This document shows, one piece after another, positions 45,287 to 57,127 of a DNA stretch of 64,000 bases (position 1 is its first letter; the number at the start of each line of letters is the position of its first letter). The notes below the pieces were generated by a model. It did not search any database. It was given only the letters and a program-made list of their open reading frames with translations, and was not told the origin of the DNA. A program made the position numbers and the translations under genes. Source of the stretch: Phlegmacium glaucopus (Eukaryota; Basidiomycota; Agaricomycetes; Agaricales; Cortinariaceae); assembly GCA_015039465.1 (NCBI GenBank), contig MU130569.1:222113-286112 (forward strand). Reading direction: 5' to 3'.

Positions 45287-46295
45287 TAGTGATGTTACGG
45301 CTCAGCTTGGCTTGGCTTAGGCTTGACACAGCCTGTAAAAACCCAGGCCCAAGCTGTAGGCCGAAACTTTGCACGGCTTGGGCTTGGCCTGGGCTCAGGC
45401 CGCGGCTTTTTCCCACACGGTTAGAAGGTAAGGGAGAACATGAGGGGCAACAAAATTTGTATGAAATCAAACCCAAAAATGACTGTAAATGACTATCAAT
45501 GGTAAATAGTATCAATTATACTCTGTTCCAGTGCTGTTTTAAGTCATCAAAAATGCTTAAGAGTGCCAAAAATGCGAATTTCGAGGCTCAGACTAGTGAT
45601 GGGCAGGGGTTTGGGAAACCCCTGGGGTACAAGGGTAAGGATAAGGATAAGGAGGGTCAGGGTCAGGGTACAGATTTTTTGACCCTTGAAAAATCCTTAC
45701 CCTTCTGGAGGGGTCAGGGAATTTTTGGGAATTTTTATTTCTCTGATATCAGGGTGATCTAACTGTTGTGTATCTATAAAATTGACTTTAAATCAGAGAA
45801 AAAGCAATCTAAAGAGGCCTCACTGCTTTCACAACAATCAGTAGCTTAGAATACTAGTCAAACCCTCTCTATTTCATTTAAAATCTATTCCTAAACACCT
45901 TTAACACCCTGAACATGTTTTAAATAATAGCTACTTTGAAGGCTCCTTTGGATTACAAAGCTTGAGGAAGGATTTGGACCAAACCCTTGCACTAAACCCT
46001 GCTGGGGTTTCTTACTCTCCAACCCCCAGAAACCCTTACCCTTATCCTCCAAAACCCCTACCCTCAGCCAAGGGTAAGGGTTTTTGGAGGGTAAGGGTAA
46101 GGGTCAGCCTAATTCCACCCCGGGGTTACCCTTGAACATCACTAGCTCAGACCCAGGCCGTGCCTAAGCCGCAGCTCACGGCCTGAAAAATCTGAAGCCC
46201 AAGCCGTAGGCAGTCAAAGCTGTTGGTACGGCTTTCCCATGGCTCGGCTCAGCTTGAGGGCTTGCGGTTTTGAAGCCAAGCCTTTCACATCACTA
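45287..46295. mobile_element. hAT-like element (outer), carrying a nested hAT-like element
   Basis: The ends TAGTGATGTTACGG and, inverted, TAGTGATGTGAAAGG are flanked by exact 8-bp TATACAGG at 45279-45286 and 46296-46303. Subterminal regions are rich in GGCTTGG/CCAAGCC. Without the nested element it is about 450 bp and non-coding. A truncated relative lies near 27531. Confidence 0.88.
45594..46144. mobile_element. hAT-like element (inner, 551 bp), GGGTAAGG-rich
   Basis: The ends TAGTGATGGGCAGGGG and, inverted, TAGTGATGTTCAAGGG are flanked by exact 8-bp GCTCAGAC at 45586-45593 and 46145-46152. Both subterminal regions carry GGGTAAGG/CCTTACCC-type repeats. It shares the TAGTGATG terminus with its host element. 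Confidence 0.9.
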
Positions 46296-46303
46296 TATAC
46301 AGG

Positions 46304-46860
46304 TTTTTAAACCTAGAAACCAGCAAAACTGGAAAAAAAGGAAACTTGGGAACTTGGAAACCTCATAAATGTATCTACTAGAAACCTACAGAAACCCAAA
46401 AACCTACCCAAATCATGAGCTACACTAGTAAGGGGCATTTAAGGTTTCTAGGTTTTCCTGGTTTCAAGGCCCTCAAAACTTACAAAAACCCAAAAAACCC
46501 AAAAAAAACCAACAAAAAGTTGAATTGTTAAATTTATCATAAACCCTTGTTGGACCACTTATAGCTACTTATGTGTCAAAGAATCCGCCGAGGTGCGTTT
46601 CCTGAATTCGAATATACAGTCAGAATTGGTCAGAATGGAAACATAGTAAATTTGTTGTTGGATTGTTCGTAACTGTACCGTCACAACCTCACTGACTCAT
46701 TAAATCATTTTTCGAGTTCTATTTTTGGTCAGATTCGGGCTCTGGTATTTTTTCCACATGCTGCCACCCCCCCGTGATCTAGTGTCGTTCAAAGCCATTT
46801 CGAGGACATCGGCTACCAATTATTTTTTCTGCGGCAAGTTTGGCCGCAGCCTGTCCGAAC
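46304..46860. other. GGTTTC/GAAACC-rich repeat and gene-free sequence
   Basis: 46309-46515 consists of AAACC(C/T)AGAAACC, GGAAACTTGG and GGTTTCTAGG blocks, the inverted-type low-complexity family also seen near 13.75 and 34.7 kb. After 46516 I see nothing recognisable. Confidence 0.5.
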
Positions 46861-47165
46861 GTGGTGATTAGGTGTTGTAGAGTGTTGTGTACCATAATTT
46901 AAGCCTATTTAAGCTTTGGAAAAGGATGTCGACGACCTTTATTAATCACCGTCGTGTGAAGGAGATAGTGTATTATTAATATCTACATCATAGATGAACG
47001 ATCCCACATGTCAATGTAGGCGGAAAGTGGTAATTAGGTGTTGTGCACCATAATTTAAGTTTGGAAAACTATGTCGACGACCTTTATTTATCACGGTCGT
47101 GTGAAGGGGATAGCTGTAGATAGTGTATTATTAAGATATACATCATAGATGAACCACCCCTGTCA
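46861..47165. repeat. Tandem duplication of about 150 bp
   Basis: Two diverged copies (about 46864-47015 and 47034-47160) share ATTAGGTGTTGT, ACCATAATTTAAG, ATGTCGACGACCTTTATT, GTCGTGTGAAGG and CATAGATGAAC. Each contains the inverted pair GTCGACGAC...GTCGTG. They lie just upstream of the TATA box of the acetyltransferase gene. Confidence 0.8.
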
Positions 47166-47211
47166 AGGTATGCTGCGGTTGGATTTCGGAAAGTGAATCC
47201 GATTTGTTTGG

Positions 47212-47220
47212 TATATATAA
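47212..47220 (+). promoter_or_regulatory. TATA box candidate for the acetyltransferase gene
   Basis: TATATATAA lies about 70-80 bases before the first candidate ATG (47291), a plausible distance for a fungal core promoter plus leader. Confidence 0.45.
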
Positions 47221-47290
47221 GAAAGAACTTATAACTGTAGTACTGAAATCCCTTTGATTTGCATCTTACTCAGAATACATTACATCCCTC

Positions 47291-48340
47291 ATGCAAGTCG
47301 GCCTTCTCAAGTCTCCAAGTAGTATGTGATATGTAATTATCTACAGTCACTGATGAAGGCCTAACACAGCTTTCATGCGCTAGCCGCTCAGATCGACGAG
47401 ATGGTGTCGTTGGCAACTGACGCTTTTGAGAAAGGCGCGTAATCACCATCCATTCGTCGCAGTCGTGCCGACATAAAATATCCACCCAGAGCCTTTGATG
47501 AACACGATAACTGGGGGAACTCCGGAGTTGAAAGCTGTCCTATTTCGGTTGCTTTTTCGTGCCGCTGCTCTTGAAGGAATGATCTTCGTAAATCAAGACC
47601 CAGCGTCCCAGAAGTTCCTTTCTATCAGTGCCTGCTTCGGCCCAGGAACTATATTCCTCGGAAGGTGAACACAATGGATTGATTCTGACGCATTTGCTTG
47701 GTTCTCAAATAAATTAGTCAAGCACAATGGGAACTAGGAGCGGAAGAGTTCATTGAAAGTTTGCCAGACGAGGCAAGGGAATGGTGGGAGAAATATGTAG
47801 GTCAAGCAGAATTGACTCACTATTTTTAGTTAAAAAAGAAGTCCTGTAGCGTAAGCCGACGCCGGCGAAGGTTGACGATGACATCGCTGGGCAAGATAAG
47901 GTGAGTTCCGCAATAATGCATTTGATAGTATGAAAATGCCGCCTGTCAAGGCCACAGATAGCTGGTTCATAATTGTGATGGCGACATTAAAAACGGAGCA
48001 AGGAAAGGGACACGGAACTGTTCTAATGAAAGAAATATGTCGAAGGGTATGCACTTACCGATAAAATGAATGGCAGATATTGCTTACTGGTTAGTAACCT
48101 AGGTGCTGGAAGATAATTCGTTTATGCTTTTGAACGCAACTTCAAAGAATAACGTCAGTGAGATTTTAAACGCAAAATGAAATTTTCACAGTGGATATTT
48201 TGAAGGTTGATTTCTACCAGAGGCTTGGGCTCGAAGTAGTCAGCACCAGCGAGTCAGTATCTTCATTTGGAACATGGACGAACTACGCCATGCTATGGGA
48301 TGCAAGGAAGACAGTTCCAAACTCGGGTGTGGAAGGCTGA
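47291..48340 (+). pseudogene. GNAT-type N-acetyltransferase gene, 5' exons uncertain
   Basis: Exon pieces read IDEMVSLATDAFEKGA; ITGGTPELKAVLF; ALEGMIFVNQD; FGPGTIFLG; AQWELGAEEFIESL with WWEKY; KVDDDIAGQD; WFIIVMATLKTEQGKGHGTV; NNVDFYQRLGLEVV; and TNYAMLWDARK before a stop at 48338-48340. The Q-G-K-G-H-G run matches the acetyl-CoA loop (Q/R-x-x-G-x-G/A) of GNAT enzymes, and FYQRLGLE is the usual C-terminal motif. The 3' introns can be placed in phase. The junctions before ITGG and at the presumed start (47291) do not close in frame with ordinary GT-AG introns, so it may be decayed or use an unusual splice site. No single substrate can be inferred. Confidence 0.5.
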
Positions 48341-49978
48341 TTTGTTACGGGACACTAAATCAGTAGGTGTAGATATGATGAACGTATTACACACAGACAA
48401 TAAGTGACATCTATTGTTCCGCACGGCTTCAGCGAACAATCCCATAAATCTCACAAACCTACCCAAACGTTGAAGATGAAACCATATTCATGTTTGGTGG
48501 CCGGGGGTTCATAGTCGAGAAAGATCGTTTATCGGGATGAGGCGTATCTTCTACGGTGCCTCCAACCACAGCGACGCCCAGTACCGTGATCAACTTTCAT
48601 CATGAGGCAAAACATCGTTGACTCCTTTCCCACTTCAGTTTCCTCCTACACATGGTGCCTCAGGATTCAAAGTTCGGACCGCAGCGGATGCATTTTGCAA
48701 TTGGAGTGAAACCTATTTTCTTTGTCAGGTTGCGTGTGTGTAGTCTGCTGAGTAGCGGAGTTCGTCAGAAATGTCATACGGCCGTTGGTTGGGAAAAGAG
48801 AAGCGAATACTCGTACCGTGCGCGAGCGACAACCGTTGAATCAGCAACCCTGTTATTAGGTCATTTGTATCCTCACTGGCATTGACGATTTCCAATCGTC
48901 CTCGAAGACTGCGCAACAGCTGAGGCAAGCTAACCGAATAAGAAAGTGGCAGCAACGGCCAGGTGTGATTATAGTTTATTTATGATGGGCCCTAGGCCCT
49001 AACTTCAAATATTGAAAGTAAAAAGAGAAAGGAGTAAAAGTTCTGCTAGTACTAGCAGGTGTGTTGGTTTATTCCAGAGAAGTCGAAGCAGCTTACCATT
49101 TACCGCGTAGGCCCATGTTGATTATCCGCATGGGGATAGAGAACAGGAAGAGACAGGATCATAAGGACGCTCAAAGATGCCTATCCATTCACATGGAGTC
49201 AAGTCGTTATCATGATACCTGGTGCCAGCTACTATTATGTGTTATGGGAACGTGATACCATTTTCAACTCGGCCGCCGACGTTTAAGTTTAACTTGTGGA
49301 TATGAGCGATATAACTGTATTACAAATTAATCGGCAGAAACCAGCTGGGCTTCCGAACGTCTTCAAAGAATCCAATCTCATTTGTACAGAATTTTCCAGC
49401 ACGCTTTTGATGTGACCTCATGTCACTTTAAACCTTATTTCCTAAGCGACCCATTGGAGGTCCGACCGAGTCGACGACACTTGAGAGATCTTGACTTTGG
49501 CAGTTTCGTACTATGATAGCCCCTCCTGTTTCTGAGTGATATCCATACGGAGGCGCGCACGTCACCAAACGAGGCGCTTAAGCTGTGAAGGGTCAGTCAG
49601 AACCCGAAAAAACGAACCCCAGGGTTTAGGGTTACCGTGAGCAATTGCAAGTGACGACTATGTCACGTCAATGATCAAAGATCAAAGGCGCGCTGGAAAA
49701 TTTTCTGTGTGCAGAAACCATATGCAACATAATATTCTCCCACACATTCGAGTTTAGAGATCTGGCGTTGTACTTATAATTGGCGACTAGATGATTCAAG
49801 AGTACCCTAAACATTTCTCGTTCATCTAACCTCAACAATCAGAGAAGCGGTAAGTAAGCGTGCAATCTGAGTGCCTACTTAACTCCTTCTGTTGTCAAAT
49901 GAAATGACGCATTCACGCAATCCCGATGTTCGCAACGTTTTTTCGTCCTGTGCGTGATTGCCACCTGATACTTCTGCT
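48341..49978. other. Gene-free or undetermined stretch
   Basis: About 1.6 kb with several short open frames on both strands and some GT-AG-like signals, but nothing I can join into a recognisable protein. The region upstream of 49978 contains the promoter of the membrane gene at 50043. Confidence 0.4.
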
Positions 49979-49989
49979 ATTATATATAT
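49979..49989 (+). promoter_or_regulatory. TATA box candidate for membrane paralogue 2
   Basis: ATTATATATAT lies about 55-60 bases before the ATG at 50043, a typical arrangement for a short 5' leader. Confidence 0.5.
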
Positions 49990-50042
49990 CCTACTCACAC
50001 ACTCCAACAAAGTATAGTCAACACAACACTTACTCAACCATC

Positions 50043-51285
50043 ATGGGCCTCAGCACGCTAGAAGCCACCTTTCTAGGGACCGTCCTTGAAGGCTTCTTCT
50101 ACGGTAACACGCTCGAATTTTTTAACAACTCAAGTCCAACGAGCCAATGCATCCAAATTTCTAGGGGTGTACTGCATCGTGTTTTCTTTGTACCTGAGTG
50201 TTCAGAAGAGAACTGGGAGAAACTTGCTTAACTATCCCATCGCAGCCCTCTTTATTTTATGCACGGCTTTCTTCCCTCTCGATTTTACGCAACAATTCCT
50301 AACGATTGTGACTATTCTTCCTCAACGGGCGGCACTTGTGATCGAGTGCTGACTTTCCCTTTCTTTCGATAACAGTTCCGCGGAGGAGCACAGCAGATAG
50401 TACCATGGAATATAAATCTCGCTACAAGTACGATATACTCGCTCGTTGACTTTATTTCTCAAAGTGTCTTGGTACGCTATCCAACCCTTACCAGTATAGT
50501 TCATTTCTCACGATGGATAAAGATCTATCGCTGTTGGGTCATGTGGGGTCGCCAAGCGTTAGTGATAGTCCTCCCTTCCATGTTGGCCTTAACATCCTTG
50601 GGTAAGTCTTTCCACTCTGACTATCAACGGGAAAATAAATCTTGCCGCAGCTACATCGTTGAGCTTAGTCGCAGAGTTGTCTGTATTGCGAAGTGACCCT
50701 CACAATATACCCCCTTGGTTCTTGCCAATGGGAGTAGCTTCTTTTTCACTTTCCCTCACCGTGAACACTATCGTTACCGGACTCCTCGTTCTAAAGCTGG
50801 TCTTGTTACATCGAGAGGTCACTCGCGCATTGCCAACCTCGAGTATACACAGAGGAGGACAAGGACTATTTCCTCTCATATCCATATTGATAGAGTCAGG
50901 GATGTTCACGTTCATAGGTCAGTTAGTATGGGTTGTTATGTTCAGGCTTCAAAATACTGGTTTCAACTCGGTCGGCAGTCCTATCACTATGATATACGTG
51001 CGTCCTCGTCGACCTTACCATCAATTTGTTGTGTTATGGCTGACCATGAGCGTTGGTGAATAGGGGATTACACCAACTATAATCATTGTACGAGTGGCAA
51101 TGGGGACTTCTTACGACAACCGCACAAAACCGGAAAGCACTATCCGTTTCACAATAAATGAACACCGTGTGGGAGCTACGACCACATTGGGAAGTTGCGA
51201 AGAGACAACTGGACATACTCGGATGCAAAAGAGCACAAATGACTTCCAGCTGGAGAAAATCGAGGGAGGTATTTATGTGAAGTAG
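50043..51285 (+). CDS. Multi-spanning membrane protein (basidiomycete GITPTII family), paralogue 2
   Basis: Exons 50043-50103, 50165-50307, 50376-50471, 50523-50601, 50651-50997 and 51064-51285 join to about 315 residues. The exon plan is that of the gene at 20821-22081; the 79-nt fourth exon is identical in length. The start is MGLSTLEATFLGTVLEGFFYG. YRCWVMWG and MGVASFSLSLTVNTIVTGLL follow, and the last exon starts GITPTIIIVRVAMG with a hydrophilic tail. About seven hydrophobic segments. The sequence has diverged far more than the nearby carboxylesterase pair, so the duplication is older. Function unknown; a receptor-like role is only a possibility. Confidence 0.82.
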
Positions 51286-53340
51286 CCCTCCGGAATGATT
51301 TCACTTGTTTTTCTCTCAAAGTTGTAATTTATTAATGTTACATATCCAATGAAAGAAGTGGGATGAAGGGAACGGTAACTTTTTGTTGAATATTAAGCAA
51401 CCTTATTGGCGATCCAAATACTTGGATAGAAAATGTCGTTAGAGTGGTCGCGTTCTCTTCCAACTAGGATTTGACCAAAACCTAGCAACCTGATTGTTTA
51501 AATATGCAATGAGACATTGCGAGCAACTATGAGCTTAGGTAGGGTGAGCCCTTATGGGAGAGGTGATAAGATAAATTGCCAGTACTTGAGTTAAAAATGT
51601 ACATGACATGCTTGGCCGAGCTCCCCGCTTGTTAAATGACAGATTGTTCTATTATTGAGTGATAGAAGCACGAAGCTGAGGGCGCCCGTCGCATGTGAAT
51701 ATCTAATCCAGCTAAATACTGTAGATTGCCGTAGCTCTCGAAAAGCTCTCATACTTTCAATATTGGCAAGTAAATTAATGAATCAGCCCCGTTCTGAACA
51801 GTCGGTTCGCTACTAGAATAGGACACGTTGAAAACATCCGCTCTTATTTTCGGATTGGAGTTCACGGTGCCAAAGCGCACCAAAGCTGCACCTGAAAGGG
51901 AGATATCAGAGCATAGGACCGACATAACGGGTATATATATGGCTATCACAAGGATAGAAGGACAAGTATGAGAAGATAGCGCGGATTAATGGCAGGGTCA
52001 AAAGCAATTTGGGGCCATTAGGTCGAAGAGGGGGGTGATAGACCCAACTAACCTATCCTTTTTTTCTTTCTATAAGACCGCATGGCAGCTGATTGGCATC
52101 TGGTACCGAAATATAGTTCGCATTGCATCAGGAAATGTCACGGTTACGTGAGTGACATGAGTTGCCTTTTTGGACATTGATCCTTTCGTGCCTTTTAATC
52201 AAGGGCCCAATGGCATCAATGTGGGCAAAGGAGACTTGAAGGCAGTGAAGACACCATGTCCCCAAGGACAATTTGGACTTGAGAAAATATTTTAGTAATT
52301 CCAGAACTAGGGTATACATTTTACCAATAACATACAGAATTTGGTCTTAAATTTTAACAGTTGTGGTGCAAACGCTGAATGACAGAATTTTGAATTTTCT
52401 ATAAGTCCATTGGAACTCTGACACCACATGATCGTGTTGAACAAACGTTCACCTGTTCTTCCTTCCCTTCCCCCACTTGAAATATCATTCTCTCTGCCTC
52501 AACATCTGGTTAGTAGATATTCCTTCTCTGTTCAGTCAGAATCTTTTTGTGGATGCTCCATTGACCTGATGTATGAGTACCACCTGTAACCCACCTTACC
52601 CAATTATGCTAACATTCAGACATTGTGTCTTCACCAAAGTGACCGGTGACCGAACGCTTCCAACACTCCCCCCGGCCACCCTGCATCGATACCTATTGTG
52701 CCCAGGCAACTCGGTTCTGCTAGTAGCCCAGGACCAGAAATTTCATCCACGGTCAGCATCCATGTTTCGCTCACAACTGTCATTATTAATGGCTCCTCGT
52801 TTAGTACATCACACCAAACATCCATGTCTGCCTTCCACTAAGCTTGTAAGCCTCCCTACCCCCTCATATTCCGATTCTGAAGCTAGTACTTGTAATCTAC
52901 CAGTGTCATCAATGTCGTCTTCTCCCAAAGCCGTGGCAACATTAGCCTTCTGTCTGTCAATGCCGAAGCCTTGTTCTCGAAGATGTCAGTGACTCGAAGG
53001 ATGGATGTTTCAATGGATGGGGGCCAGCACTGTTCTACTAGGTGTATACATATTCATATACTAGTAGTACTATCCCGCATTTGCAGGAATACTATTTGCA
53101 TTAAACTACCATTATTCCGGAAAAATACATTGTGTGGCATAAGAACCTTTAGGACATGAGGGTATACCGACATTAGACAGACATGAGGTGACTTCAGCTC
53201 AAGTCACTGTGACTTTGTAAAGACAGAATCTCCGGAATTGTCTTCAGGACATGAGTTCCTTTGGGTGCCTTTGATGTCTTTCAGTACATGGTAAAGGTAC
53301 TGAAGGCATCTTATGTCATCTCATGGAACATGCACTTTTC
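51286..53340. other. Region without a recognised gene
   Basis: About 2 kb. A plus-strand frame at 52573-52992 (MSTTCNPPYPIMLTFRHCVF...) is Ser/Pro/Leu-rich with no domain I recognise, and a neighbouring frame is about as coherent, so I do not call it a gene. A minus-strand stretch near 52319-52128 (HIDAIGPLIKRHERI) could be a decayed coding fragment. Confidence 0.35.
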
Positions 53341-53358
53341 CTGATGTTGCTTTTAACC

Positions 53359-54752
53359 GGTATAAATCATTGTTTGTGTTGTTATATAACACCAACCAGA
53401 GAGCAGTGGACCAGACCTTAGGTCAAGAGACTCCCTGTTGTTCGTTTAGGGAAGGTGTAACCTTGACTTGTAACACACAGAGGTAAGGGGGCAAGAATAG
53501 AGATGAAGGAGGATGAGGATGAATGAGAAAGAGTCTTCAGTAAGACTATAGCAGTTGACAGAAGGTTGACAGTAAGGGACTGGAAAAAGCGAACTTAGAG
53601 GGATTAAGGAAGAGGATGAGGAGGAATAAGAGGAAGTCTTCAGCAAGACTATAGCAATTGGCAGTGGGGATAGATTGACAGTTGAGGACTGAAAAAGCGA
53701 ACTTAAGGGAGGAATTCACTGGAATTCCACTGAGAGGATGACTGTTGGGGGGGTAAGAATGAATTGAACTGAACTACTTATCCTGGTACAAAAGAGCAGT
53801 ATTTATACCTAAGGATGAGGCTATGTAAAACAAATAAAGAAAGAAAGAAGTACGCGCTGTCAGAAGAAAAATGATGAAGAGAGGACAGCTGCGAGAAGAA
53901 AGAACAATGGAAAAGAAGAAGGAACAATAAAAAGATCTGTAAAATGTCAAAGTGCGAGAGAAAAGAAGAGAAGGCAGTGTACATAGTCCAATAGCAAAAA
54001 TATATCAACTCCAAAGGCGTGTGGTCATGTCAAAAATGTGAAAGGTCCTGAGTCAACACTTGAAAGGCGCAGCCTTGTTCCCGAGAAAATACTACCTACC
54101 CATGATCCCATGTCGCGCAGCCTTGATAACACTTGACACTCTGCGAGAATAATCCTCTGCTGCTGATTCATCTGCAATTCCTGCTTAGTCGTGATCCTCC
54201 TGGACTTCCTAAATTGTCATAAAGAGGGTGGGAAGGCTTCAGGTACCGCGTGAATGTTGGTTTTGGCAGTGAATGATAAGATAAGAGATAGATCATTGAG
54301 GATAGGGGACTGAGTGAGATCCAGGAGCGAGGTATGGCAAGATAGATAGCTGAGGCGAAGACTTGTGGGTCCATAGTCACAACAACAATGACAAAGCCTT
54401 TGACATAATGGGAGATGTAACTGATGCGTCCATAAACGGGCCGTTCTTGAAATGATGGGCCATAGATGCGATCAAACGCGAGCTGATGACCAATGCAAAT
54501 AGTTGATTGATCGCTTTGTTGTACCACTAGCCAGGGGACGAACGGATGGTAGATGTTAAGGAGCATGTCAATGGTGTAAATGATGGATAGCATAGTAGAA
54601 GACATTGAAGATATGATGAGCAATGAGGACGATAATGTGGAACGAATGATTTTGTTGACCAGGAACACGATTCAGGGCCACTTCCAAAATAGGTAAGTGA
54701 ATTCAAAGTCCGCTTATTTTCATGATGGCAACTTTTAAGCTTTGTTCTCACG
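53359..54752 (-). repeat. Long repeat D, copy 2 (complete, 1394 bp), probable LTR
   Basis: Full-length counterpart of 41811-43084. On the minus strand it contains GGTATAAATACTGC at about 53796-53809, a TATA-type box at the place expected between U3 and R of an LTR, then pyrimidine-rich sequence with GAGTCTCTTGACC. It also holds a near-duplicated internal block at 53520-53710. The open frame at 54668-54168 is hydrophobic, low in recognisable content, and probably not a gene. Confidence 0.7.
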
Positions 54753-54863
54753 CTACCAATCAGTATTGGTGCGCAATACCGCCAGGGAAGAGTAAATAAA
54801 AAGAGTAAAATATAAATTGATAGGCACCAAAATACTTAGCATGGTGATGTATATACGACTCAA

Positions 54864-56210
54864 TCAAGTAGCAAAGAGATGGCGGGAGAACCCAACACTG
54901 AAACGGTATGGGTTTATAATAAACACATGAGTCATTAATAAGTCACCATAAAGAATATTTGAAAACATACTGTCATGTATTTTCACTACAGCGGCAGTGT
55001 GAGAGTCAATGAACTCGACAGTAAACCCTAGGTGTCTGATAGTATGTATGATTGAACACATATATTCATCCACTGACTTGAGCTGGTCCTCAGCAGATCG
55101 GACATCTTCCTGGGCCTTCTCTAATTGCAGAACAGTAAAATCTTGGTACATGCAGGACCACCGTTCATGCTCCATTGCTTCTGTGAGTAATCCTGAAGCT
55201 TCTTCAGGAGACTGAATAGCATCGAGAGATCCCTGGAGATTGATAAAAAATCAGCAATAGTTATAAATTTTTAGATAGTATTCTGACCCCTTGAACAATC
55301 TTCTTGTGCATCCCTTTCAATTCTGCAACTTTGAGGGAGGTCATAGCAATACTGTAGTCTAGAATGCACTGTAAGACCAGTTGCATTGTAAATAACAACG
55401 GAAAATGTATAAAAGAGGGAAATTCTTACTTTTAAGGTTGTTTTTCAGACAAGTAGAGATAAGCTATGTTTTTCATAGTAATTGATTACAGTACTTATTG
55501 TAGATATTTACATCAAAAAAGATAAGGATGGAATTATGATATCAAGAAAATTGTTTACCACTTTTAGGGTAGGAACTATCGAGGTAAATTACAAACTAAG
55601 GGTAAGTACATCACAGATAAATGACAGTACTGCATGTGAGTAGTGCAAACATTGCAAAATATTGTCTGAGCGAGTAGACGAGCATTAGCACGGCAATTAA
55701 GATTTCATTGCCGTTCAGCCGTAGTCGCATCGGGTGGTCCTCGAGCTTGAAGTAGAAATGGGCCAGGGCATTAATGTGTTTTTCTGGCCAACCAAGTTTG
55801 CTCATGTGGTGGAGCATCAAGTTCTTGCCCATCGTCATTTGTCTCCAGGACAGGTCTCTATCTTTGATGATGTTCTTTGATGCTTTAAGAGAGGCCATGG
55901 GCTTTAAGGCCATGATACCGTTGACCTCTGCAATGCCAAAGGCTTTGTCTGCAGTTGTCTTTGCTCCATCTCGGTCTTCCATTGCTGCCCTGCAGCCTTC
56001 AGGGGTAAAGTAGGATAACTCGACGTAGTCAAAATTCTTGAGTTTGTTTATTGTGGAGGGCGAAGACCGTGGCATGATGACTTTGTCACCTGTGCAATTC
56101 TCGTCAAAATCATTGATCTTCGCTTTCTTCTTCTCGAGCTCTTTCCTCTCAGCTTCTGCGACTCTCTCTTCCTCTTCTCTCCAGAGCTGAACCTGCTATA
56201 ATCGGCTGGT
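54864..56210 (-). pseudogene. Decayed gene of a mushroom transposon-associated family
   Basis: On the minus strand a charged N-terminal helix (EEERVAEAERKELEKKKAKI) is followed by DYVELSYFTPEGC, IMALKPMASLKASKNIIKDR, LSWRQMTMGKN and HINALAHFYFKLEDHPMRLR. Further exons to 54864 carry a coiled coil (LEKAQEDVRSAEDQLKS). The YFTPEGC and DLSWRQM phrases occur in proteins scattered in many copies through Agaricomycete genomes, which suggests a retroelement-borne gene. The middle part has stops (TCSTVIYL then stop) that I could not bridge with introns. Probably inactive. Confidence 0.45.
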
Positions 56211-56559
56211 AAGCCGGTCCATTAGAATTAGGAATCAGTTCAAGATTAGGGTCTTGGATGATAGGTGGCATAATGACTGTGATAGAAAGGACTGTCTGAG
56301 CATGTAGAAATTAGTCTGTGATTTATTATGGATATGTAGGACTTAGGTAGATTGTATGAAAAGGAAAGGAGTAACGCAGTAGGTGCTTGACCTAGAATTA
56401 TTTTTGAGCTCTTCTACGCCAGCGAGGGTGAAGAGAGAGGGAAGATGCATGTGATACACTTCTCATCTTCTCAAAGACCTTATTCTATCTCTTTGCTTGT
56501 ACCTCACTTCACTGTAGAAGTGAAGCAATGTGTTTGTGTAGTTTGTAGCCTACAAGCAT
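56211..56559. other. Gene-free stretch
   Basis: Flank of the decayed gene and left junction of the truncated LTR-like element. No recognisable feature. Confidence 0.45.
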
Positions 56560-57123
56560 AAAAGTGGTCTTTCATGGTTTGCATACACATTCCTTACCTC
56601 TCCGTGCATCCCTTGCATTGGTTTTATTATGGTCCATGTTATTTTGCATTTAATTTCTTTCATCTTTCCATATATATATTTTTATCATTCTTTCAAAACA
56701 GGAGGTCATTCAACTGACCTCCTTACTCATCATCTTTATTTTTACTTTGTCTCCTATTCCTTCATTACTAAACTACTGGGTCAATGTGATTTCGCATTAG
56801 CTCAATTTTTACATTACTGTTTCGCATATCCGCACCTGGTTTAGTTTACAACTCTTGTATTAAGTATCCGTAGCGAGTAGGAGGGAAGGTGAACAAGAGA
56901 CAGCCAGAGTTTTGATCCCATAAACTTTGCAGCAATGTTCTAAGTCAATAGTCTCATTCTTTAAGCCACTTTGCATACTTCATTATTGTTCATGAACTTT
57001 GCTATCTTCGCGGTCTACTCTCCTTGTGTATTTCAATACTGTGAACTTCTCTTTAACTCTATCAAGGAAATATACTCTGAACTACATTACTACTTGTGGT
57101 CTGATCCCACTGCAGGTACATCA
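56560..57123 (-). mobile_element. Family B LTR-like element, inverted and truncated
   Basis: Reverse complement of the 57128-58033 element from its TGATGTACC terminus (ending here GGTACATCA at 57123) inward for about 560 bases. It includes ACAGGAGGTCATTCAACTGA and CATATATATAT. The distal part is missing. Confidence 0.8.
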
Positions 57124-57127
57124 CCGC

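Noticed and set aside
45640..46110. Telomere-like GGGTAAGGGTAAGGG runs
   Set aside because: The unit is GGGTAA/GGGTCA, not TTAGGG, and it lies inside a hAT-like element with its own 8-bp duplication.
54168..54668. 166-codon minus-strand frame
   Set aside because: It lies in repeat D, is hydrophobic without recognisable domains, and its counterpart in the other copy falls in the gap; likely LTR sequence.
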